A stretch of 43,342 bases of DNA from an uncultured Oscillospiraceae bacterium (GCA_910587255.1 CAJUKT010000041.1:1-43342); one strand, 5' to 3'. Positions 15,801 through 23,669 are shown, numbered from the stretch's first letter. Made by a program: numbers and translations. Notes: a model not told the origin generated them from the sequence alone.

Positions 15801-16261
15801 TCCGCCAGCTGGTCCGGGTCATAGCTGCCGGCGGCGTCCACCTCCACCACATGGGCGGCCAGCGCCCCGGGGGGGAGGGTGCGCTGGAGCAGCCCCTCCA
15901 CCGTGGCGGCGATGAGCCTGGCCCTGCCCTGGGCCATGGCGTGGAAGGCGGCAAGGCGCTGGTGCTCCCACTGGCGGGAGGCCACCGCGCCGTCGTGGAA
16001 CAAAAATTCCCGCGCCCCCACCATGACGGCGGATACGCCCGTCAGCGCCGTCACGTCGGCGCACAGCCGGGCGCACTCCCCCTCGTCGGCGCACACCAGT
16101 ACCACGGGACAGTCCAGCCGCTCCAAAAGGCCCGCCGCGAAGTGGGCCCGGTGGACGGGGGACAGCCCCGCCACCTCCACCGGGGAGCGGCCCGATTCCA
16201 GATCCGCCGCCAGCCGGGCGAACTCGGGCACCGTATTCAAGATGTTCAAAAGCTGTTTCAT
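12869..16261 (-). CDS. mfd: Transcription-repair coupling factor Mfd
   Basis: An 1130-residue ATP-dependent translocase that removes stalled RNA polymerase and recruits UvrA. Order of domains: UvrB-like N-terminal module (~1-330, including GVGQFALRGGILDVFSPG), RNA-polymerase-interacting CarD-like domain (~450-530, LIVHENHGIGRFVGM), RecG-like helicase core with Walker A GDVGYGKTE (~611-619) and DEEQ (~712), helicase C domain (GRVGRSARRAYAYM), TRCF C-terminal domain. Full length, all motifs intact. The ATG at 16261 follows GAGG and starts 7 bp after the pth stop, so the two are one transcript. Standard clostridial neighbourhood. Confidence 0.97.
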   Translation of the reverse strand: MKQLLNILNTVPEFARLAADLESGRSPVEVAGLSPVHRAHFAAGLLERLDCPVVLVCADEGECARLCADVTALTGVSAVMVGAREFLFHDGAVASRQWEHQRLAAFHAMAQGRARLIAATVEGLLQRTLPPGALAAHVVEVDAAGSYDPDQLADRLAALGYTRCQQVEGVGQFALRGGILDVFSPGMDDPVRIEFWDRDVDSMGSFDVSSQRRAGRLERAVFLPVSELLPVRDENGNWVRLGDRQLPARYDTLATAAHHLPPEAVVCLSESSRVAERGKNWLWQLSEDVKTLLENGALDGRHAVFAAGMDELMAVLSDHALCFLDSFTTSAAPLPPRDILTAQGRQLSSFGASLDAAAADLTQLQSAGAAAVVLVGSEQRALNLQSLLRERKIRSAVDFQLHALPQPGGITIAVGGLSAGFDYIGCPYAVLTEGAGEPRRKGKRLKHAADRRKVDSFTDLSPGDLIVHENHGIGRFVGMVKMTVDGVDKDYVKLAYAGADVLYLPATQLDAIAKYIGSGDDPETKKLSKLGGTDWEKAKTRTRKAVKDLAKGLIQLYAQRQRQPGYPFAPDSPWQREFEDDFPYDETEDQLRSIAEIKRDMEAPRPMDRLLCGDVGYGKTEVALRAVMKCVLDGKQAAILVPTTVLARQHYLTARSRFAKYPVEIEVVSRFRTPAQMKKALSGVADGSVDLLIGTHRLLQKDVRFKDLGLLVVDEEQRFGVTHKERLKELSKQVDVLTLSATPIPRTLNMALSGIRDMSAIEEPPSNRQPVQTYVLEHDWSVLADAMRRELERGGQVYYLHNRVDTIERTAARIKELLGDGAEVAVGHGKMSQEELGGVMTRVSDGEVDVLVCTTIIETGIDIANVNTLIIEDADKMGLSQLHQIRGRVGRSARRAYAYMTYRQGKVLTEIAAKRLSAIREYAEFGSGFKIAMRDLEIRGAGNLLGPEQSGFLMSVGYDLYLKLLEEAVLEEKGEKPQRLSECTVDLTVSASIPERYVADPGQRMDLYRRIARVRAQEDADDITDELIDRFGDPPRQVNNLLAVALLRGRGAQCAITDISQKGAALSFTLSAFQLEAIASLAGQYPGRLLFSPGDTPAFTLKLRRTDDPLRTAAQAVERYGALLNLEKAP

Positions 16262-16268
16262 GGCAACC

Positions 16269-16856
16269 TCAATTGAATTGGTTCATGGCCTTCTGCGGCC
16301 CGTCCCGCAAAAAGCACTCCACCGCGTCGGCGGCGCGCTTGACGGCCTGGTCCATCACCTTTTTATCCTCGCCCTGCAATCTGCCCAGCACCCAGTCGGC
16401 CATGTTGTAGTCCGGGTGGGGCTTGCCCCCCACCCCCACCTTCAGCCGGGGGAACTGGCTGCCGCCCAGATGCTGTATGACGCTCTTCAGGCCGTTGTGG
16501 CCCCCGGCGGAGCCGGAGGTGCGCAGGCGCAGCCTGCCCAGGGGCAGGTCCACATCGTCGGAGATCACCAGCACTCGTTCCGGAGGGATTTTATAAAACC
16601 GGGCCGCCTCCCCCACCGCCTCGCCGGACAGGTTCATGTAGGTCACCGGCTTCATCACCAGCACGCCCTGGCCGCCGATGGCGGCGGTGCTGGTCAGCGC
16701 CTTGAACTTCAGGCGCTGGATGGGGAAGCCCCCCCGTTCGCCCAGCTCGTCCGCCACCAGGAAGCCCGCGTTGTGGCGGGTGTATTCGTATTTGTCCCCC
16801 GGGTTGCCCAGGCCCACCACGAGCCAGGAGACGGGGAGCTTATTTTGGAAAAACAT
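16269..16856 (-). CDS. pth: Peptidyl-tRNA hydrolase
   Basis: A 195-residue esterase that frees tRNA from peptidyl-tRNA dropped by ribosomes. Family signatures are clear: VVGLGNPG (13-20), TRHNAGF with catalytic H28, MKPVTYMNLSG, SDDVDLPLGRLRLR, SAGGHNGLKS. Length is usual. The ATG at 16856 follows GGAGG. It is followed by mfd after 7 bp, while upstream toward prs a GC hairpin and a MITE-like element intervene. Confidence 0.96.
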   Translation of the reverse strand: MFFQNKLPVSWLVVGLGNPGDKYEYTRHNAGFLVADELGERGGFPIQRLKFKALTSTAAIGGQGVLVMKPVTYMNLSGEAVGEAARFYKIPPERVLVISDDVDLPLGRLRLRTSGSAGGHNGLKSVIQHLGGSQFPRLKVGVGGKPHPDYNMADWVLGRLQGEDKKVMDQAVKRAADAVECFLRDGPQKAMNQFN

Positions 16857-16879
16857 GTCGATTCCTCCAAACGGAACAA

Positions 16880-16906
16880 CCGCCCCGGGGCCTTGCCCCG
16901 GGGCGG
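16880..16906. terminator. Strong GC hairpin upstream of pth
   Basis: Stem CCGCCCCGGGG / CCCCGGGGCGG around CCTTG, with no T-run on either side. It could end or attenuate prs transcripts, or be an RNA processing site between prs and pth. Confidence 0.45.
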
Positions 16907-16913
16907 GATATTG

Positions 16914-17073
16914 AGAAGCTGTACCAATAGCCTCAGACCCAGCTGTACGGCCAAAATTGCCGCCGGCTGCGTTGAAAATCTTAAATACACTAAAGCATTC
17001 CCGCGGTTTTTCGCATTGCCAGCGGCAATTTGGGCTCGCGATTCTGAATACTTCGGCTATTGATACGGCTTCT
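16914..17073 (+). repeat. Palindromic MITE-like element, copy A
   Basis: A 160-bp sequence bounded by AGAAGCTGTACCAAT and its inverted, slightly diverged copy ATTGATACGGCTTCT. The two arms (~75 nt) are imperfect complements, so the RNA or single strand would fold as one long hairpin. It matches copy B (28254-28415) along its whole length. No coding capacity. The remaining sequence to the prs stop (17074-17184) is GC-rich and contains CGGCTTTGC-type short repeats; no gene is seen there. Confidence 0.85.
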
Positions 17074-17184
17074 GAGACGGAGACGGCTTTGCCGCCGGTT
17101 GGCGTTGCGCTGCGCCTGTTCGCGACGGGCGGCTTCGCTGCGGCTCGGGCAAATCCGCCCTACTCACAACGGCTTTGCAGCCGG

Positions 17185-18159
17185 TTACTGCCAGAGCTTG
17201 GACACGGAGATCTCCTGGTAGATGCGCTCGATGGCGTCGGCAAACAGGTGGGCCACGGACAGGTATTTGATCTTGGGACAGATCTCGGCGATGTTATCCC
17301 GGGGCTGGATGGTGTCCAGAAATACGATTTCGTCCAGGGCGGATTCGTTGATGCGCTGGATGGCCGGGCCGGACAGCACGCCATGGCTGGCGCAGGCGGT
17401 GACCGACTTGGCGTGGCCCAGCTCCACCAGGGCCTTGGCCGCGTGGCACAGGGAGCCGCCGGTGTCCACCATATCGTCCAGCAGGATGACGTTCTTGCCG
17501 GTGACATCGCCGATGATGTTCATCACCTCGGAGGAGTTGGCCTTCTGGCGGCGCTTATCCACGATGGCCATGGGCATATCCAGCTTCTGGGCGAAGGCCC
17601 GGGCCCGGGCCACGCTGCCCACGTCGGGGGAGACCACCATGGTCTGCTCGTGCACGGGGGCGAAGCGGCGGAAAAAGTGGTCCACAAACACCGGGGAGCC
17701 CAGCAGATTGTCCACCGGGATGTCGAAGAAGCCCTGGATCTGGTTGGCGTGGAGGTCCATGGTGAGCACCCGGTCCGCGCCGGCCCGGGTGATGAGGTTG
17801 GCCACCAGCTTGGCGGAGATGGGGTCGCGGGGCTTGGTCTTGCGGTCCTGCCGGGCATAGCCGAAGTAGGGGATGACGGCGGTGATGCGCCCGGCGGAGG
17901 CCCGCTTCAGCGCGTCGATCATGATGAGCAGCTCCATCAGGTTGTCGTTTACCGGGGAGCAGGTGGACTGCACCACAAATACGTCGGAACCGCGGACGGT
18001 CTCAAAGATGGATACAAAATTTTCGCCGTCGGAAAAGGCGCCGGTCTCCGCATTGCCCAGGGGAATGCTCAATTCCTTGCAAATATCCCGGGCCAGGGCC
18101 TTACTGGAGCTGCCGGAGAAGATCTTCAGATCCTTGCCGTGTGATACCATGCTTCCCAT
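17185..18159 (-). CDS. prs: Ribose-phosphate pyrophosphokinase
   Basis: A 324-residue PRPP synthase (ribose-5-phosphate + ATP to PRPP + AMP), feeding nucleotide, histidine and tryptophan synthesis and the neighbouring salvage gene xpt. Clear class I motifs: SDGENFV, the ATP-binding PYFGYARQDRK, VLTMDLHANQIQGFF, and the PRPP loop VILLDDMVDTGGSL. Length is normal. The first ATG (18159) is close to AGAGGA, and a second ATG three codons on (18150) is possible. A promoter with a perfect -10 lies upstream. It heads the prs-pth-mfd neighbourhood common in Firmicutes. Confidence 0.96.
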   Translation of the reverse strand: MGSMVSHGKDLKIFSGSSSKALARDICKELSIPLGNAETGAFSDGENFVSIFETVRGSDVFVVQSTCSPVNDNLMELLIMIDALKRASAGRITAVIPYFGYARQDRKTKPRDPISAKLVANLITRAGADRVLTMDLHANQIQGFFDIPVDNLLGSPVFVDHFFRRFAPVHEQTMVVSPDVGSVARARAFAQKLDMPMAIVDKRRQKANSSEVMNIIGDVTGKNVILLDDMVDTGGSLCHAAKALVELGHAKSVTACASHGVLSGPAIQRINESALDEIVFLDTIQPRDNIAEICPKIKYLSVAHLFADAIERIYQEISVSKLWQ

Positions 18160-18246
18160 CGTCCTCTCTTAATCATCGTAGTTATTCATTGCCGGCGTAC
18201 TATTTCAACCTCCTGCGCAGGGCAGGAAGCAATTCGACATAAGAGC

Positions 18247-18274
18247 ATTATATCAGAAACCAGGATTTTTTGAA
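18247..18274 (-). promoter_or_regulatory. Candidate promoter for prs
   Basis: On the minus strand TTCAAA, 16 bp, TATAAT in an AT-rich stretch. The -10 is perfect and the -35 is 4/6. The ~80-nt leader holds a small CCTGCGCAGG palindrome. Confidence 0.6.
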
Positions 18275-18374
18275 GAGATTTTTCAAAGTTTGGGAAAATT
18301 GTCGAATTCTCACGAAAACCAGGGAGAAAAATGGGGGAAAGCCGTGATTGTGTCGAAGAAATCCCGCCCGCGCC

Positions 18375-18869
18375 TCAGGCCGCGGACAGGGGGAGCCAGC
18401 GCTGCACGCGCCGGGTCTGGTAGAGGTGGACCACCTCCAGGGTGGCGCAGATCTTGTCCGCCATGTTGACCACCAGCGCCTCGCGGCACCGGGGCAGGTG
18501 GAGCGCCAGGGGGAACATGTGGGAGACGATGGCGTTCTTCTCCCGCTCGGACAGGTCGGGGCACAGGGCGGAGGCGTTGCGCAGGGCGAACTCCGGGTGA
18601 TCCAGACACTGGTTGCCGGGATGGGCGGAGCCGTCGGCGGGGTCGTAGAGGTACAAATCATGGAGCAGCCCCGCCCGGGCGGCGGCCCGGTAGTCCCAGC
18701 CGAAGTAACGGGCCAGCCGGAAGGCCACATAGGACACGAACAGGGAGTGCTGGTAGCAGGTGATGGAGAAGTGGTGGCGCCAGCGCTTCATGGAGCTGAC
18801 CTCGCTGGTGTCCAGCAGGGCGCCCACGCACTCCAGGAAGGCGGCGGCGTTTAAATCGTGGTTGGACAT
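18375..18869 (-). CDS. HD domain metal-dependent phosphohydrolase
   Basis: A 164-residue HD-superfamily protein. The metal-binding series is visible: HHFSITCYQH (first His near 33-42), LLHDLYLYD (HD near 69-70), SHMFPLALH (~115-123) and NMADK (D near 136). Proteins of this size and layout are annotated as HD hydrolases; the substrate (a nucleotide or phosphate ester) is unknown. The ATG at 18869 follows GAAAGGGG. The gene is divergent from the GntR-ABC operon, and the 255-bp gap between them carries that operon's promoter. The gap toward prs (18160-18374) holds only the prs promoter. Confidence 0.8.
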   Translation of the reverse strand: MSNHDLNAAAFLECVGALLDTSEVSSMKRWRHHFSITCYQHSLFVSYVAFRLARYFGWDYRAAARAGLLHDLYLYDPADGSAHPGNQCLDHPEFALRNASALCPDLSEREKNAIVSHMFPLALHLPRCREALVVNMADKICATLEVVHLYQTRRVQRWLPLSAA

Positions 18870-19039
18870 AGGAAAAGACCCCTTTCCAATATTCTGAGAT
18901 GAAACGAGCCGGTTTTGGTGTTTTTTGACACTTTACCCCCCTGTGTAAGGGTGGACATCAACATTATAGCAGGTACACGGCCCGTTGTCAGCAGTCTTTC
19001 GCAAATTTTAAGCTGGAAAATTTGGAAAATTTTTCTTGC

Positions 19040-19068
19040 TTGACAGCCCTGCCACCCTGTGCTATGAT
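19040..19068 (+). promoter_or_regulatory. Promoter of the GntR-ABC operon
   Basis: TTGACA, 17 bp, TATGAT. Transcription would start near 19075, inside the palindromic operator that follows. Confidence 0.9.
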
Positions 19069-19071
19069 AAC

Positions 19072-19101
19072 TGTACTAGGACATATAGTACAATTAGTAC
19101 A
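19072..19101 (+). promoter_or_regulatory. GntR/YtrA operator with an extra half-site
   Basis: TGTACTA, 7 bp, TAGTACA is a perfect inverted repeat covering the predicted start of transcription. A third half-site TAGTACA follows at 19095-19101, 9 bp on. YtrA-type regulators bind GTACTA/TAGTAC repeats in front of their own operons, so autorepression is likely. Confidence 0.82.
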
Positions 19102-19124
19102 ATCTTGTGAAAGGAGGCGGGGCC

Positions 19125-19496
19125 ATGCTCAGCCTGAACCTGCGGGACAGCCGCCCCATCTACGAGCAGGTCCGGGACGGACTGCGCCGTTTGATCATCA
19201 CGGGGGCCATCCCGCCGGGGGATAAGCTGCCCTCGGTGCGCACCCTGGCGGGGCAGCTGGCCATCAACCCCAACACCATCCAGCGCTCCTATGAAGCCCT
19301 GGAGCGGGAGGGCTACGCCTACTCGGTGCCGGGCAAGGGCAGCTTCGCCGCCCTGCCCCAGGACGTGACGGAAAAACGCCGCCGGGAGCTGTTTGGGCAG
19401 CTGGACGCCGTGGTACAGGAGCTGGTTTACTTGGGGATGGGCCGGGCGGAGATCGCCAAACGGTGCATGGACGAGGGGAAGGAGGAAACGCAATGA
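19125..19496 (+). CDS. GntR family regulator, YtrA subfamily
   Basis: A 123-residue repressor. Residues 1-75 are a GntR winged helix (RPIYEQVRDGLRRLIITGAI, LPSVRTLAGQLAINPNTIQR, LEREGYAYSVPGKGSF). The short helical tail of ~45 residues is the YtrA-type dimerisation end rather than a ligand-binding domain. A GTG further upstream overlaps the AAGGAGG ribosome site, so the ATG at 19125 is used. It overlaps the ABC ATPase start by 4 bp (ATGA). With the operator upstream, it should repress its own transporter operon, which in Bacillus relatives responds to cell-envelope stress. Confidence 0.92.
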   Translation: MLSLNLRDSRPIYEQVRDGLRRLIITGAIPPGDKLPSVRTLAGQLAINPNTIQRSYEALEREGYAYSVPGKGSFAALPQDVTEKRRRELFGQLDAVVQELVYLGMGRAEIAKRCMDEGKEETQ

Positions 19497-20395
19497 TTGA
19501 AGTGAAAAACGTGGTCAAGAGCTTCGGCGGCTTCCACGCCCTGGACGGGCTGACCATGACGGTGCCCCGGGGGGCCATTTACGGGCTGGTGGGGCCCAAC
19601 GGGGCGGGCAAATCCACCATCCTGCGCCACATCACCGGGGCCTATCGCCAGGACAGCGGCGAGATCCTGCTGGAGGGCGCGCCCATCTATGAAAACCCGG
19701 CGGTGAAAAAGCGCATGGCGGGCATACCCGACGAGCTGTACTACTTCACCTCCGCCTCCACCCGGGACATGATGAAGTTCTACAAAGGGATCTATCCCAC
19801 CTTCGACATGGGGCGCTATGAGAAGCTGAAGGAGGCATTCCCCGCCGTGGACGAGAGGCGGCCCATCCGCCGGCTGTCCAAGGGGATGCAGAAGCAGTCC
19901 GCCTTCTGGCTGGCGCTGAGCTGCAGGCCGGATTACCTGCTGCTGGACGAGCCGGTGGACGGCCTGGACCCGGTGATGCGCCGCCAGGTGTGGTCGCTGC
20001 TCATGGGGGATGTGGCCGAGCGGGGGACCACGGTGCTGGTGTCCTCCCACAACCTGCGGGAGCTGGAGGACGTGTGCGACCACGTGGGCCTGCTCAGCCG
20101 GGGGAAGGTGGCGCTGGAGCGCTCCCTGTCCGACCTCCAGGGGGGCACGGTGAAGCTCCAGATTGCCTTTGCCGATGAAACGCCGCCGGAGCTGCCCCAG
20201 GGGGTGCGGGTGGTGCATACCGACCACGTGGGACGGGTGTATACCTACATCGTCCGGGGGAGCGCCGAAGAGGTGGAGGCCCAGTTCAAGCCGTTGGCGC
20301 CGCTGTTTATGGAGGCCCTGCCCCTGTCGCTGGAGGAGATCTTTATCTATGAAATGGGAGGTGAGGACTATGCGGTCCGGGACATCGCTCTTTAA
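19493..20395 (+). CDS. ABC transporter ATP-binding protein
   Basis: A 300-residue ATPase subunit. Walker A GPNGAGKST (near 38-46), signature RLSKGMQKQS (near 131), Walker B YLLLDEPVDGLD (near 150) and the switch histidine in VSSHNLRELE are intact. A ~75-residue C-terminal extension is typical of the antibiotic/bacitracin-export-type (CcmA) family. Translation is coupled to the regulator before it (ATGA) and to the permease after it (26-nt overlap). Exporter direction is inferred from the family; the substrate is unknown. Confidence 0.92.
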   Translation: MIEVKNVVKSFGGFHALDGLTMTVPRGAIYGLVGPNGAGKSTILRHITGAYRQDSGEILLEGAPIYENPAVKKRMAGIPDELYYFTSASTRDMMKFYKGIYPTFDMGRYEKLKEAFPAVDERRPIRRLSKGMQKQSAFWLALSCRPDYLLLDEPVDGLDPVMRRQVWSLLMGDVAERGTTVLVSSHNLRELEDVCDHVGLLSRGKVALERSLSDLQGGTVKLQIAFADETPPELPQGVRVVHTDHVGRVYTYIVRGSAEEVEAQFKPLAPLFMEALPLSLEEIFIYEMGGEDYAVRDIAL

Positions 20396-22172
20396 TTGGC
20401 CCGTGTTCAAGAAAACGGCGCTGCGCTACTGGCCCGTGTGGGGGGCGTACAGCGTGATCTGGCTGGTGACCATGCCCATCCAGGGGATGATGATGCTCCA
20501 GCTGGAGGCCCAGGCCCGCCCCGGCCTCACGGACGGGTATATGCGGCGGTTTGCCCAGAGTGTGCCGGAGATGGCGTACATGGCCATGGTCCTGGCGCTG
20601 GTATTCGGGGTGTTGGCCGCCATGGCGGTGTGCAGCCACCTGTATAACGCCCGCTCGGCCAATTTCTTCGGCTCCCTGCCCGTGCGGCGGGAGGGGCTGT
20701 TTGCCACCCACTACCTGGCGGGGCTGGCCTTCCTCGTCGTGCCCAACGCGGCCATTTTCCTGCTCACCCTGCTTATCGAGGCCATCGGCGGGACGGTGCT
20801 GCTGCCGGGGCTGGGGTTCTGGCTGGCCGTCACCTGCGCGGAGTGCCTGTTCTTTTATTCCCTGGCGGTGTTCTGCGGCATGTTCACCGGGCACATTTTG
20901 GCCCTGCCCGCCTTTTACGGCATTTTCAACGTGCTGACCTGGGCGCTGTGCGTGCTGGCCAGCGCGGTGTTCCACCGCTTCTACTACGGCTTCAACGGCT
21001 TTGGGCCCTGGATGCAGACCCTGGTTGAATGGCTCACGCCGGTGATGAAGCTAGGCTCCGGCGTGGGGGGATGGTATGCCGACGGGCTGTTCCAAACCCG
21101 CGGGCTGGACAGCGTGGCGGCGTATGCGGCGGCGGCGCTGCTGCTGGCCGGGGCCTCCTTCCTCCTCTACCGCGCCCGACGGCTGGAGAGCGCGGGGGAT
21201 GTGGTTTCGGTCAGATGTATGCGTCCGGTGTTCCAGTACGGCGTGGCCTTCTGCGCCGGGCTGACCTTCGGCATAGCCACCACCAGCTTTTTGGGCGGGC
21301 AGGAGCCCACCCTGATGGCCTCCATCTTGGTGTGGGGCGTCGCCGGCTACTTCGCGGCCCGGATGCTGCTGGACAAATCCTTCCGGGTGTTTAAGAAGTG
21401 GAAGGGCGGGCTGGCGGTGGCCGGGGTGTTTACCGCCCTGTTCCTGGTGGTGGGCTTCGACCTGACCGGGTTTGAGACCAGGGTGCCCGACCCGGACCAG
21501 GTGGACTATGTGGAGCTCGAGGGGGCCAACCTGTGCTCCCTTGCCGACGGCGGGGACTACCTCCGGGCGGAGGAGGGCGGGCCGGAATTTGTGAAGTACG
21601 CCGTCCTCCTCCACCAGGCGGCGGTGGACCAGCGGGGGACGCACCCGGGCGGAACCGCCAGCGAGACAAACCTGTGCCTGACCTACCATATGAAGGACGG
21701 TTCCACCCTGTCCCGGCGGTATTACCCCGTATACGTGGCCCCCGGGGAGGCGGACCGGGAGGGTACCGCCGCCTGGGCCATCCGGCAGATCTACGGCGAC
21801 CGGGAGCTGTACTGGAGAGCCTACGGCTTTGAGGAGGCCGAGCGGCGGATGGCCGAGGAGGGCTGGCGCCTGCGGGAGGTGAGCTATGAGAACGACGGCC
21901 ACGACCCGGGGACGGAGCAGACCGTGTACTACGGCGGGGCGGAGGCCATGGCGCTGTATGAGGCGGTGAAGGAGGACTTCCAGGCGGGCCGCATCGGCGT
22001 GCGCCGGGTGGAGGACTGGGACAAGTATGTGCAGGGCCGGCGCAACCTGAACTTCCAGTTCAGCAACGAGAAGAACGCCAGCTTCTGGATCGAAATCCGG
22101 GTGCAGGATACCGCGTCCAGCACGCTGGCGGTGCTGGCACAGCTGGGGGAGGGCAGCGCCACGCCCCCGTGA
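20370..22172 (+). CDS. ABC transporter permease with large C-terminal domain
   Basis: A 600-residue membrane protein, partner of the ATPase. Six hydrophobic segments lie within residues ~15-330 and one or two more near ~335-390 (GGLAVAGVFTALFLVVGF). A ~220-residue soluble C-terminal domain without a name I can assign follows. The YtrA-linked permeases of Clostridia share this arrangement (DUF6449-like tail, from memory). The frame is open far upstream; the ATG at 20370 after GGGAGGTGA is the convincing start. A terminator hairpin closes the operon. Function, probably export or envelope sensing, is inference. Confidence 0.82.
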   Translation: MRSGTSLFNWPVFKKTALRYWPVWGAYSVIWLVTMPIQGMMMLQLEAQARPGLTDGYMRRFAQSVPEMAYMAMVLALVFGVLAAMAVCSHLYNARSANFFGSLPVRREGLFATHYLAGLAFLVVPNAAIFLLTLLIEAIGGTVLLPGLGFWLAVTCAECLFFYSLAVFCGMFTGHILALPAFYGIFNVLTWALCVLASAVFHRFYYGFNGFGPWMQTLVEWLTPVMKLGSGVGGWYADGLFQTRGLDSVAAYAAAALLLAGASFLLYRARRLESAGDVVSVRCMRPVFQYGVAFCAGLTFGIATTSFLGGQEPTLMASILVWGVAGYFAARMLLDKSFRVFKKWKGGLAVAGVFTALFLVVGFDLTGFETRVPDPDQVDYVELEGANLCSLADGGDYLRAEEGGPEFVKYAVLLHQAAVDQRGTHPGGTASETNLCLTYHMKDGSTLSRRYYPVYVAPGEADREGTAAWAIRQIYGDRELYWRAYGFEEAERRMAEEGWRLREVSYENDGHDPGTEQTVYYGGAEAMALYEAVKEDFQAGRIGVRRVEDWDKYVQGRRNLNFQFSNEKNASFWIEIRVQDTASSTLAVLAQLGEGSATPP

Positions 22173-22210
22173 GGACGCCGGGCATGGAGCCCAGCCCATA
22201 AAATTTCAAC

Positions 22211-22250
22211 AAACCGCCGCCCCGCAGGGTATTTGCAGGGCGGCGGTTTT
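22211..22250 (+). terminator. Terminator of the GntR-ABC operon
   Basis: Stem AAACCGCCGCCC / GGGCGGCGGTTT followed by T. Its 3' strand overlaps the -35 of the next promoter. Confidence 0.8.
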
Positions 22251-22260
22251 GTGGTACAAT
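22233..22260 (+). promoter_or_regulatory. Candidate promoter for the second HD protein
   Basis: TTGCAG, 16 bp, TACAAT, 29 bp before the ATG at 22289. It is nested in the preceding terminator. Confidence 0.6.
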
Positions 22261-22288
22261 GGGGAAAATCTGCTTAGGAGGGCCCGCC

Positions 22289-22870
22289 ATGCCAGGGAAA
22301 GAGGAGTTTATCGAAATCTATACCCAGCACATCCACCGGGAGGGCAGCGCCGAGCTGCTGGACTATTTGCAGAACAAGTGCGACTTCTTCACCGCCCCCG
22401 CCTCCGCCCGCTACCACGGGTCCTACGCCGGGGGGCTGTGCGAGCACAGCGTTAACGTATTCCGCTGCCTGGAGTCCTACCTGGCCCGGGAGCGGGTGAG
22501 GGAGCTGTACCAGGTGGAGTACCCCATGGAGTCGGCGGCCATCGCCGCGCTGCTCCACGACCTTTGCAAGATCGGGTGCTATAAGGCGGGCACCCGCAAC
22601 GTGAAGGACGACGCCACCGGCAAGTGGGAGAAGGTGCCCACCTTCTACTACGAGGACAAGCTGCCCTACGGCCACGGGGAGAAGTCGGTGTACATCATCT
22701 CGGGCTTCATGCGCCTCACCCGGGAGGAGGCCATGGCCATCCGCTGGCACATGGGCTTTTCCGGCCCGGAGGATAATAAGCTGGTGGGCCAGGCGCTAAT
22801 GCAGTACCCCCTGGCCTTCGCCCTGGCCACCGCCGACATGGAGGCGTCGTATTTTTTAGAAAAGACATGA
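22289..22870 (+). CDS. HD domain hydrolase
   Basis: A 193-residue HD-superfamily protein. Metal ligands are visible in GLCEHSVNVF (His near 42), LLHDLCKIG (HD near 82-83), LPYGHGEKSVYII, IRWHMGF and the final ATADMEASY aspartate. It resembles small clostridial and phage-encoded HD hydrolases of unknown substrate. It is not closely similar to the HD protein at 18375. A start at 22259 is possible, but the ATG at 22289 follows AGGAGGG and gives the natural N-terminus. Monocistronic, with its own promoter and terminator. Confidence 0.83.
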   Translation: MPGKEEFIEIYTQHIHREGSAELLDYLQNKCDFFTAPASARYHGSYAGGLCEHSVNVFRCLESYLARERVRELYQVEYPMESAAIAALLHDLCKIGCYKAGTRNVKDDATGKWEKVPTFYYEDKLPYGHGEKSVYIISGFMRLTREEAMAIRWHMGFSGPEDNKLVGQALMQYPLAFALATADMEASYFLEKT

Positions 22871-22872
22871 GA

Positions 22873-22907
22873 GAATCCCGTCCCCCGCGAAGCGGGGGAC
22901 GGGATTC
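22873..22907 (+). terminator. Hairpin after the HD gene
   Basis: Stem GAATCCCGTCCCCCGC / GCGGGGGACGGGATTC, 16 bp, GAA-type loop, starting 3 bp after the stop. No T-run. Confidence 0.7.
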
Positions 22908-22992
22908 CGCATGGCCTGGCGGACATGGAGGCGTCCTGCCTCCCGGAGGGAAAGCAGGGCGGGCCCGGCGGGCTGGGGGCGCCCTGCCCCGG

Positions 22993-23031
22993 AAAAAAAC
23001 GCGGCCCCCGCCTGGCTTGGGCGGGGGCCGC
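22993..23031 (-). terminator. Terminator of the lipoprotein gene
   Basis: On the minus strand a 12-bp GCGGCCCCCGCC-type stem is followed by G and T7. It starts 15 bp after the lipoprotein stop. Confidence 0.9.
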
Positions 23032-23045
23032 TGTATGGAATAGGA

Positions 23046-23669
23046 TTACTTCTGGAGCTTGGCGAAGGCGTTGGTGTTCATGGTCACGGCGAACTCGCCC
23101 GGCTCGTCCTGGCCGGTGTAGCCCTTCTGGAACTTCAGGGTGCCCTGGGCCGCCTCCAGCTCGTAGATGGGGGAATACTCGCTGGAGCGCTCGGTGGGCT
23201 TGGCCCCCCACGCCTCCACGTCCTCCCAGGTGAGGCTGTGGTAGTCCGCGCCGTTATAGGTGAACTTGATGTTCTCGCCGGCGTCCTTGCGCAGGCTGAC
23301 CCGGTACACCACGCCCTCGGTGAGGGACTGCTTCTCCTCGGCGGAGAAATCCACATAGTCGCCCTTGATGTTCTTCTGGAAGGGGACATAGACGGAAATC
23401 CAGAACTCGTGGCCGGAGCCCTCCTCCGTCTTGATGCGGAAGTGGCAGGCCACATACTTGGCGTCCTCGCGGATCTCGTTCTGGGAGCCGGTGAAGGAGA
23501 CCTCATAGCCCCAGCCGGCGATATCGCCCGTGGTGGTCTTGCCCAGGGTGATGGTGTGGTCGTTCACGGTGACCTCCATGGGCATGTCGGGCCCGGAGGC
23601 GCAGGAGGCCAGGCTCAGCGCCAGGGCCAGCGCCAAGGCCAGCATGGAAACTCGCTTGAAGATGTTCAT
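23046..23669 (-). CDS. Small lipoprotein of unknown function
   Basis: A 207-residue secreted lipoprotein. A signal peptide rich in A and L (MLALALALALSLASC) ends in a lipobox, with the lipidated cysteine near position 23. The mature part is ~185 residues of mixed beta-type sequence (VTVNDHTITLGKTT, KYVACHFRIKTEEG) resembling the immunoglobulin-like DUF4352-type telokin fold in pattern only. No family is claimed. The frame extends upstream, but the ATG at 23669 begins exactly at the signal peptide. Terminators bound it on both sides, so it is monocistronic. Confidence 0.75.
   Translation of the reverse strand: MNIFKRVSMLALALALALSLASCASGPDMPMEVTVNDHTITLGKTTTGDIAGWGYEVSFTGSQNEIREDAKYVACHFRIKTEEGSGHEFWISVYVPFQKNIKGDYVDFSAEEKQSLTEGVVYRVSLRKDAGENIKFTYNGADYHSLTWEDVEAWGAKPTERSSEYSPIYELEAAQGTLKFQKGYTGQDEPGEFAVTMNTNAFAKLQK

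Noticed and set aside
12116..16276. A 1386-codon plus-strand open frame opposite mfd, and similar long frames opposite thlA/CoA-transferase (5266-7998), the P-type ATPase (8136-10877) and pnp (36667-38661)
   Set aside because: They mirror well-identified genes on the other strand, are rich in G, H, V and Q as expected for antisense of GC-rich codons, lack ribosome sites and show no protein-family motifs.
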